Position numbers and translations under genes: made by a program. This document shows positions 46,336-52,607 of a DNA stretch of 52,607 nucleotides, in pieces. This DNA is from Candidatus Enterococcus wittei. GTDB lineage: Bacteria > Bacillota > Bacilli > Lactobacillales > Enterococcaceae. The stretch covers positions 2,234 through 54,840 of the forward strand of contig NZ_NGMO01000003.1 in assembly GCF_002140175.1 (NCBI RefSeq). The letters are read 5' to 3'. How positions within the stretch are numbered: position 1 is the stretch's first letter; the number at the start of each line of letters is the position of its first letter. The notes under the pieces were generated by a model. That model was given only the letters and a program-made list of their open reading frames with translations. It was not told the DNA's origin and did no database searches.

Positions 46336-48681
46336 TTGCCACGTCAAAATACTCGTAGAAAACAGAATCGTAGAAAAAAAGAAGCATGGTTTATTCCAAA
46401 AATCATTTTTCGTGTTTTTCAATCTTTGACTGTTTTCATTATTGTCCTTTTTATCTTATTAGCTGCATTAGGCGTTGGGATTGGCGCCGGTTATTTTGCT
46501 TATCTTGTGGAAGATACAGATATACCTACTAAAACTGAATTAGCATCTGAACTAAGTAATATTACAGAAACATCAAAATTGGTTTATGCGGATAATTCCG
46601 AGATTTCTACGATCCAAACCGATTTGATGCGTACCACTGTTCCATCAACTGAGATTTCGCCTTTTCTAAAAACGGCTATTATCAGTACTGAGGATGAATA
46701 CTTTGAAGAACATAAAGGTTATGTTCCAAAAGCAGTGATTCGAGCGCTCTTTTCCGAAGCTACTGGGATCGGCTCATCTGGTGGGTCTACTTTGACTCAA
46801 CAATTAGTCAAGCAACAAATCTTGACCGATGAAACGACTTTTAAACGCAAAGCAAATGAAATTTTACTCGCTTCACAAGTCGAGAAATATTTTTCAAAAG
46901 ATGAGATCATTGCTACCTATTTGAATGTCTCTCCTTTTGGTCGAAATAATAAAGGAGAAAATATTGCGGGTGTAGAAGAAGCTGCTCAAGGAATCTTCGG
47001 AGTCAATGCAAAAGATGTCTCGTTGCCACAAGCTGCTTTTATTGCTGGACTACCACAAAGTCCAATTACTTATAGCCCTTATACCAATACAGGCGCTTTA
47101 AAAGAAGACTTGTCAGCTGGCTTGGAAAGAAAAGACTTTGTGCTATTTAGCATGTATCGCGAACAGCAAATCACAAAAGAACAGTACGAAGAAGCAAAGG
47201 CATACGACTTGACCAAAGATTTTCTGCCTCAGACAATTGCACAACAGACAGAACGTGACTTCTTATATTATACCGTTATGAATGCAGCAACAGATATCAT
47301 TGCAAAACAATTAGCGGAAAAAGATAAAGCCGATTTGTCTGATACTGATGTCTATAATGCCTATTATCAACGGGCGGAACAAACGATCCAAAATCAAGGC
47401 TATACGATCCATACAACGATCGATAAAGACATCTATGCCGCCATGCAAGCTGGTGTGGCAAACTTTGGTTATCTTCTTGATGATAGTACTGGCTCTCCCG
47501 TAGAAACTGGCAATATCTTGATGGATAATAAAACAGGACGTGTCTACGGTTTCGTAGGAGGGCGTAATTACAGTCAAAATCAAAATAATCATGCCTTTGA
47601 TACGTATCGACAAGCTGGGTCCTCCATCAAACCCGTACTCGTCTACGGTCCTGCAGTCGATATGGGCTTAATCGGTTCCGAATCACGAGTCTCTGATTAT
47701 GAAACCACTTGGCAAGAAGGAACGAACGCTGGAGAAAAAATCGTCAACGCTACGAATGAAGGTTCCAACACATTCCAAACAGTTCGTGAATCTCTTGAAT
47801 GGTCTAATAACATTCCTGCCTATCACCTCTATCAGGATATATTGAAGACTGGCGGAACGAACCAATACGCTTATGAGAATTACTTAGCCAAAATGAACTA
47901 CCCAACCAATGATAACTGGGGCGTGGAATCAGCGCCTTTAGGGACTGTCGATGTCACTACACTTCAGCAAACAAATGGCTTCCAAACACTTGCGAATAAC
48001 GGAGTGTACCAAGAAGCTTATGTCATTGAATCTATCAAGGATAATGCGGGCAATGTGATCTATCAGCACGAAAATAAACCTGTGCAGGTCTTTTCAAAAG
48101 CAGCCGCTTCTATCGTCAATGACATGATGCGTAGTGTCATTGATAAAAAAATCACCACTCCATTCAAAGATGATATTACTAGTTTGAACGCTGACTTAGG
48201 GAAAGCTGACTGGATCGGTAAAACTGGTTCGACAAATGAATACCGTGATTCTTGGTTGATCGTTTCGACACCTTCAGTGACTATCAGTAGTTGGGCAGGA
48301 CATGATGATAATACTGGTATGGATAAAGCAGCACGACTAAGATCTTCTCGTTATTTAGCTAACTTGATCAATCAAGTCTACCAAGTAAAACCTGACGTCT
48401 TTGGCACAGCTGAAAAATTCGAATTATCTTCCGATGTCATTAAAAAAGAAGTCGCTGCATTCACTGGAGAACTTCCTGGAAAAGTCACCGTAGACAAGCG
48501 ATCGATGAATACACCAAGTAAAACAGTTGAAACATTTTGGGCAAAAAATGGACCTGAAAAAAGCACCTTTAAATTTGGTGTAGGCGGAACTGATGATAAT
48601 TATAAAGAATATTGGAATACCGCCGCTAAATTTGCACAAGAAAATCCTCAAACAAAAAAAGAGGAGAATAAAAATGATTAA
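46336..48681 (+). CDS. pbpF: Class A penicillin-binding protein, PBP1b type
   Basis: A 781-residue bifunctional peptidoglycan synthase. A basic cytoplasmic tail is followed by one membrane helix (about 27-57). The glycosyltransferase motifs are 'STEDEYFEEHKG', 'GGSTLTQQLVKQQ' and 'KANEILLASQVEKYFSKDEIIATYLN' (in pieces). The transpeptidase has SxxK in 'AGSSIKPVL', SxN in 'EWSNNIPAY', and KTG in 'WIGKTGSTNEYRD'. It matches streptococcal PBP1b more closely than PBP1a or 2a, hence the E. faecium name pbpF; the symbol is less sure than the function. The start is TTG, with GAGGTGA upstream. Confidence 0.92.
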   Translation: MPRQNTRRKQNRRKKEAWFIPKIIFRVFQSLTVFIIVLFILLAALGVGIGAGYFAYLVEDTDIPTKTELASELSNITETSKLVYADNSEISTIQTDLMRTTVPSTEISPFLKTAIISTEDEYFEEHKGYVPKAVIRALFSEATGIGSSGGSTLTQQLVKQQILTDETTFKRKANEILLASQVEKYFSKDEIIATYLNVSPFGRNNKGENIAGVEEAAQGIFGVNAKDVSLPQAAFIAGLPQSPITYSPYTNTGALKEDLSAGLERKDFVLFSMYREQQITKEQYEEAKAYDLTKDFLPQTIAQQTERDFLYYTVMNAATDIIAKQLAEKDKADLSDTDVYNAYYQRAEQTIQNQGYTIHTTIDKDIYAAMQAGVANFGYLLDDSTGSPVETGNILMDNKTGRVYGFVGGRNYSQNQNNHAFDTYRQAGSSIKPVLVYGPAVDMGLIGSESRVSDYETTWQEGTNAGEKIVNATNEGSNTFQTVRESLEWSNNIPAYHLYQDILKTGGTNQYAYENYLAKMNYPTNDNWGVESAPLGTVDVTTLQQTNGFQTLANNGVYQEAYVIESIKDNAGNVIYQHENKPVQVFSKAAASIVNDMMRSVIDKKITTPFKDDITSLNADLGKADWIGKTGSTNEYRDSWLIVSTPSVTISSWAGHDDNTGMDKAARLRSSRYLANLINQVYQVKPDVFGTAEKFELSSDVIKKEVAAFTGELPGKVTVDKRSMNTPSKTVETFWAKNGPEKSTFKFGVGGTDDNYKEYWNTAAKFAQENPQTKKEENKND

Positions 48682-48686
48682 AAAAA

Positions 48687-48720
48687 GAAGCACGAGAAGG
48701 ACCCTTCTCGTGCTTCTTTT
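48687..48720. terminator. Terminator after the PBP gene
   Basis: GAAGCACGAGAAGG and CCTTCTCGTGCTTC form a 14-bp stem with a 2-nt loop, then TTTT. It starts six bases past the stop, and may also serve the convergent ccpA. Confidence 0.85.
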
Positions 48721-48810
48721 CATTATTCAATTGAAGATACATCTCTTTATGAACATGACTTTTTTCGAACAGCTGCTGATGAACCATTTAGAAAACGATC
48801 ACTTCATCGC

Positions 48811-49812
48811 TTATTTCGTCGAGCCTTTTTCTTCGATCCCGTATGGTAAGATGATCGTTTTTTCTTCAACTTCTTCTTTGTTCATCATTTTTGTTAATAA
48901 GCGCATAGATACCGCTCCTAAATCATACAACGGTTGCGTAATACTTGTTAAACGTGGACGAGCAACTTCTGTTAGTAAAGAGTTGTTGCTTGTGATGATT
49001 TCAAATTCTTCAGGTACTTTCACACCACGGTCAAGTAAGCCGTCTAGAATTCCGATGGCTAATTCATCATCCGTTACATAAACAGCTGTCGCACCACTAT
49101 TATGCAGACGATCAACCAATGACAAACCATCTTTAAAGTTATAACCAGATTCAAAAATCAAGCCTTCGCTGTAAGTCAGATTATTTTCTTTCAATGCTTC
49201 TTTGTAGCCTTTCAAACGGCTTTGTCCATTGATTGGGTCAATCAATGCACCACTGACAAAAGCAATTTTTTTATTGCCATTTTTAGCTAATTTAGTCACC
49301 GCATCTTTAGTTGCAGAGGTGTAGTCGATATTTACGCTACCTACTTGTTCATCTGGATCAATAGAACCAGCTAAAACAACTGGTGTTTTTGAACGAGAGA
49401 ATTCCCCACGGATTTCGTCTGTGATATGATGCCCCATAAAAATGACACCATCCACTTGTTTCGCAAGTAAGTTATTTAAGACATTGACTTCTTTCTGATC
49501 GTTACCATCTGAATTTGCCAAAATGATATTATATTTGTACATGGTTGCTACATCATCAATCCCACGAGCCAAAGATGCAAAGAACATGTTGCTGACGTCA
49601 GGAATAATTACACCAACTGTCGTAGTTTTTTTGCTAGCTAATCCACGAGCAACTGCATTGGGACGGTAATCTAACCGGTCAATTACTTCCAGCACCTTTT
49701 TTCTTGTGGCAGGTTTAACGTTAGGATTGCCATTGACAACACGTGAAACAGTAGCCATCGAAACATTTGCCTCTCTCGCTACATCATAAATAGTGATCGT
49801 TTGTTTTTCCAT
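48811..49812 (-). CDS. ccpA: Catabolite control protein A
   Basis: A 333-residue LacI-family regulator. The N-terminal HTH 'TIYDVAREANVSMATVSRVVNGNPNV' (in pieces) includes the hinge-helix 'RPNAVARGLASKKTTTVGVIIPDVSN'. The periplasmic-binding-like core follows. It matches CcpA, which acts with HPr-Ser-P to repress or activate carbon genes through cre sites. It is divergent from pepQ, as in many lactic acid bacteria. A cre-like sequence lies between them. It probably acts on the licT promoter in this window. Confidence 0.96.
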   Translation of the reverse strand: MEKQTITIYDVAREANVSMATVSRVVNGNPNVKPATRKKVLEVIDRLDYRPNAVARGLASKKTTTVGVIIPDVSNMFFASLARGIDDVATMYKYNIILANSDGNDQKEVNVLNNLLAKQVDGVIFMGHHITDEIRGEFSRSKTPVVLAGSIDPDEQVGSVNIDYTSATKDAVTKLAKNGNKKIAFVSGALIDPINGQSRLKGYKEALKENNLTYSEGLIFESGYNFKDGLSLVDRLHNSGATAVYVTDDELAIGILDGLLDRGVKVPEEFEIITSNNSLLTEVARPRLTSITQPLYDLGAVSMRLLTKMMNKEEVEEKTIILPYGIEEKGSTK

Positions 49813-49894
49813 TATTGTGCTCCTATTCTATTTTATACGTTTTCTGAAAATACGATTTACATTTCTAAAACAGGATATCAAATAATACACAAAA

Positions 49895-49910
49895 TTGCAA
49901 CCGTTTTACC
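49895..49910. promoter_or_regulatory. Weak cre-like site between ccpA and pepQ
   Basis: TTGCAACCGTTTTACC keeps the central CG and most A/T positions of cre but has about three mismatches. Its place upstream of ccpA fits autoregulation. Confidence 0.3.
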
Positions 49911-49952
49911 AGTGTTTTCATGAAAAAACTTTCATTTTTCACTTTGACCTAA

Positions 49953-49981
49953 TTGGTCTTTCTTGGAATTAGTGGTACAAT
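49953..49981 (+). promoter_or_regulatory. Promoter for pepQ
   Basis: -35 TTGGTC (49953-49958), a 17-bp spacer and -10 TACAAT (49976-49981) with an extended TGG. Confidence 0.55.
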
Positions 49982-50023
49982 TAATGATCGAAACATTCTA
50001 TAAATTCGAAAGAAGGATGTCAA

Positions 50024-51127
50024 ATGAATCACGTAAAAATCAATGAATTACGTAAATGGATGGCTCAAAAACAAATCGAGTTAGCATACATTAGTGACCC
50101 TGGTCACATTGCCTACTTCTCAGGATATGAAAGTGAGCCTCATGAACGTGTACTTGCCCTTTTTATTCCTCTTGAACAGGATCCTTTCTTATTTACACCC
50201 GCTTTAGAAGTAGAAGATGCTCAAAACAGCAGTTGGAACTTTGATGTTCGGGGGTATCTAGACAATGAGGACCCTTGGGTATTGATTGGTAAAGAAATCC
50301 ACTCTCGTTATGGTCAAGTCCAAGCGATAGGTATCGAAAAAAATGCATTAACAGTTGACCGTTTTGATGCTTTGTCTCACCAAATGAACGGAACTGCTCA
50401 CTTTATCGACCTTACGCCAATCATCCAACGTCTGCAATTGATCAAAACTACAGAAGAAAAAGAAAAATTGATTGCGGCAGGCAAATGGGCAGATGTGGCA
50501 TTTGAAATTGGTTTTAACGCATTGAAAGAAGGCGTCACAGAACAAGCAATCATCGCTGAAATCGAGTACCAACTAAAAAAACAAGGGGTTTCACAAATGT
50601 CCTTTGATACGTTAGTCCTTGCTGGAACAAATGCAGCTAGTCCTCATGGGACACCAGGAAGTACTAAAATCGTTCCTAATGAACTTGTGTTATTCGACCT
50701 TGGTGTCATTTGGGATGGTTATTGTAGCGATGCAACACGAACAGTTGCTTACCAAAAACCAACTGAATTTCAAGAAAAAATCTATCAAATCACACTTGAA
50801 GCACAATTGACTGCTCAAGAAGCTGTTCGTCCCGGTGTAACCGCCGCAGAACTAGATCAAATCGCTCGTAACGTGATTGATGGTTATGGATATGGTGAAT
50901 ACTTCAATCATCGTTTAGGACATGGGATAGGAACAACCGTACACGAATATCCTTCACTTGTTTCAGGTAATGATTTAGTGATTGAAGAAGGCATGTGCTT
51001 CTCGCTTGAACCAGGGATCTATATTCCCGAACAAGTAGGCGTGCGTATTGAAGATTGTGTGTATGTTACAAATGATGGTTGTGTTCCATTTACAACGACC
51101 TCAAAAGAATTGTTGATCATTGATTAA
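50024..51127 (+). CDS. pepQ: Xaa-Pro dipeptidase (prolidase)
   Basis: A 367-residue M24-family metallopeptidase that cleaves dipeptides with C-terminal proline. A creatinase-like N-terminal domain is followed by the pita-bread fold with metal ligands in 'DLGVIWDGYCSDATRT' (two Asp), 'HRLGHGIGTTVHEYPS' (His), 'SLEPGIYIP' (Glu) and 'VRIEDCVYV' (Glu). ATG 50024 has AAGGATG upstream. It is divergent from ccpA, an arrangement known in lactobacilli. No terminator is obvious before the IS element 79 bp on. Confidence 0.95.
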   Translation: MNHVKINELRKWMAQKQIELAYISDPGHIAYFSGYESEPHERVLALFIPLEQDPFLFTPALEVEDAQNSSWNFDVRGYLDNEDPWVLIGKEIHSRYGQVQAIGIEKNALTVDRFDALSHQMNGTAHFIDLTPIIQRLQLIKTTEEKEKLIAAGKWADVAFEIGFNALKEGVTEQAIIAEIEYQLKKQGVSQMSFDTLVLAGTNAASPHGTPGSTKIVPNELVLFDLGVIWDGYCSDATRTVAYQKPTEFQEKIYQITLEAQLTAQEAVRPGVTAAELDQIARNVIDGYGYGEYFNHRLGHGIGTTVHEYPSLVSGNDLVIEEGMCFSLEPGIYIPEQVGVRIEDCVYVTNDGCVPFTTTSKELLIID

Positions 51128-51206
51128 ATGTAATCTCCAACTAAATTATGATCAGTTATGAGAATACAAGTCAAAAACAAATCAATATAAACTACTACTT
51201 TTTATA

Positions 51207-52607
51207 GGCTCTTCGACAAGTAGTGTTGGTGAGTTCAAATTGAAAGAATTTCATCGAGAATCAATCGAAGCAGAAATACGCTTCGATTGATTCTTTTTTG
51301 TTTTGGATTGATCTTGGAAAACCAAGCCCTGAATCAAGTAAATACGGTCACGAAAATGGAGAAAATTACGGTAACCATAAGCGACTCGTTTGATGACCTT
51401 GATTTTATTGTTTGTCCCTTCCAATGCCCCATTACTATAGGGTGTTTGGAAGGCATTTTTGATTCCTTTTCTGTATTTATTTAAGAAAGTGAGTTTCTTA
51501 CGAAACCACTCAGGAAGCTGGGTATCTAAGGTATTCACCACTTCGAAAAAGTCGTTCGTCTCTTTTTGTTTATAGTGATAGAGAAGGAGTTGACAAGTGT
51601 CATAAGCTAACTTCAATGTAGAATCATAGCTGAGTAATTCATCGACGATCGCTTTTTCAGTCATCGGACGCTTAAAGGAATAATCATAGCGATAGCGTGA
51701 GCTATCTAATAGATAAGAATCCTTTAGGAATAACTTCCAGTAACGTTTAAATCGTTTATACTTCAGACGATCGTTCTTGCGATAAATGTTCATGATTTGA
51801 ATCCGTAAATGGTTCAACGCCCGGTGAATATGTTGGATAATATGAAAACGATCCGTGACAATTTGTGCATGGGGAAAAATACTTTTTGCTAATTCAAAAT
51901 AAGGAGCGTTCATATCCATGACGATATATTGGACATTCTCTCTAGCTTGACGGGTATAGCGAGAGAAATAGGTACGTAGATAAGCTAGTTTACGACTTTC
52001 AAGAAGACCAAGGATTTGATTCGTTTGACCATCCATGAAGATAAAACTCATTTTACCCACACAGGATTTCATTGCTTTAAATTCATCAAAGCAATGAACG
52101 GAGGGCAAGTAGTCAAAACGCACTTTAACGTTCTTCACAGCCGCTTTCATGATTCGTAAAATCGTTACATCCGATACGAAATATCGAAAGGCAATGTCTT
52201 TTCTACTGGAGTTGGTCGCTAATTCTGCCATGATTTTTCGTTTCAAGTCGACAGAAATCGAACAATTTCTATCGACTACAGAAGTTTCAGCCGAGAAAGT
52301 TGCGCCACACTCTTTACATAGGAATCGAGTTTTTTTAAGTTTTAAAATTGTTTTACGTGAATGGATCGGTAGTAATTGAATGGTGGTTTGGTGGGTCCCA
52401 TATTTAATCACTTGTCCTTCATTTTTAACCCCACATTTTGTACAACAAGTGGGAGTATAATCTAAGCGTCCATGAATCACGTAGGAGGTAATGCCTCCTT
52501 CTTTCTTTTCAGAAAGCCAATTTGTAGGGAAAATGATATTTTCATCTGTTAAACCGAGTAATTTTTTAGTATGATAGTCCATGGAGATATCCTTTCTTGA
52601 TGAGTTT
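51207..52607 (-). mobile_element. ISL3-family insertion sequence (cut by window edge)
   Basis: The left end GGCTCTTCGACAAGTAGTG at 51207 is typical of ISL3-family terminal repeats. The transposase stop is 44 bp inside. The other terminal repeat and the target duplication lie past the right edge. It sits 79 bp after pepQ. Confidence 0.85.
51251..52582 (-). CDS. ISL3-family transposase
   Basis: A 443-residue transposase. An N-terminal zinc-finger region with 'PTCCTKCG' and 'FLCKECGATFSAE' precedes an HTH segment and the DDE-type catalytic domain ('SVHCFDEFKAMK', 'YIVMDMNAPYFELAKSIFPHAQIVTDRFHIIQHIHRALN' in pieces, and a late 'YSNGALEGTNNKIKVIKR' with the Glu). This is the ISL3 pattern. The frame is intact from ATG 52582, so the copy may be active. 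Confidence 0.93.
   Translation of the reverse strand: MDYHTKKLLGLTDENIIFPTNWLSEKKEGGITSYVIHGRLDYTPTCCTKCGVKNEGQVIKYGTHQTTIQLLPIHSRKTILKLKKTRFLCKECGATFSAETSVVDRNCSISVDLKRKIMAELATNSSRKDIAFRYFVSDVTILRIMKAAVKNVKVRFDYLPSVHCFDEFKAMKSCVGKMSFIFMDGQTNQILGLLESRKLAYLRTYFSRYTRQARENVQYIVMDMNAPYFELAKSIFPHAQIVTDRFHIIQHIHRALNHLRIQIMNIYRKNDRLKYKRFKRYWKLFLKDSYLLDSSRYRYDYSFKRPMTEKAIVDELLSYDSTLKLAYDTCQLLLYHYKQKETNDFFEVVNTLDTQLPEWFRKKLTFLNKYRKGIKNAFQTPYSNGALEGTNNKIKVIKRVAYGYRNFLHFRDRIYLIQGLVFQDQSKTKKNQSKRISASIDSR

Noticed and set aside
46172-46387. 71-residue minus-strand ORF upstream of the PBP gene
   Set aside because: It covers the PBP promoter, terminator hairpin and N-terminus on the opposite strand, with no ribosome binding site.

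Overview
The window is low-GC Firmicutes chromosome. I read it as Enterococcus, most likely the E. faecium/hirae/durans side of the genus. This rests on conserved gene orders (rpsU-yqeY-phoH-pgpH-ybeY-dgkA-era-recO, T-box-glyQS, divergent ccpA/pepQ), a streptococcal-type PBP1b, and many short palindromic intergenic repeats. The species is inferred; no database search was run.

Layout. 1-2409: the 5' part of a giant protein gene on the minus strand, cut by the window edge. 3.0-6.0 kb: HD hydrolase, SPOUT RNA methyltransferase, acylphosphatase and a YidC2-type insertase. 6.2-16.7 kb: a minus-strand core cluster reading rpsU, yqeY, phoH, pgpH, ybeY, dgkA, era, recO, then a glycine T-box with glyQ and glyS. 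16.7-22.2 kb: zur, the PPDK regulatory protein, a CzrA-like ArsR repressor, pgcA and trxB. 22.3-29.5 kb: an aryl-beta-glucoside module with a GH1 and a GH4 enzyme, a divergent RpiR regulator, a BglP-type PTS permease and a LicT antiterminator with promoter, candidate cre site, RAT and terminator. 29.7-36.2 kb: a 2147-residue protein that is a paralogue of the left-edge gene and carries HEVTH, a possible zinc-protease motif, near its C-terminus. 36.75-38.6 kb: a group IIC intron sitting just after a terminator. 38.7-49.8 kb: a heterodimeric ABC exporter, YneF, MntH, endonuclease IV, PBP1b and CcpA. 50.0-52.6 kb: PepQ and an ISL3-family element cut by the right edge.

How it fits together. CcpA is encoded here and probably acts on the beta-glucoside module through a cre-like site upstream of the licT promoter. 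LicT would read the leader RAT, and a second RAT-like element lies just before a hairpin covering the bglP ribosome binding site. RpiR probably binds two matching 28-bp inverted repeats, one beside each divergent gene. Zur and a DtxR-type box suggest zinc and manganese control of zur and mntH.

The least ordinary content is the pair of giant genes. They share their N-terminal region, a repeated helical module, about 550 bp of 5' flanking DNA and a palindromic element upstream. The complete copy has no signal peptide or wall anchor, a central hydrophobic stretch and a C-terminal HExxH motif. It looks like a large secreted or lysis-released toxin or effector, but its function is unknown. Other points of note are two promoters lying inside the loops of the preceding genes' terminators, a ~120-bp tandem repeat family at two loci, and a probable terminated small RNA ahead of the PBP gene.
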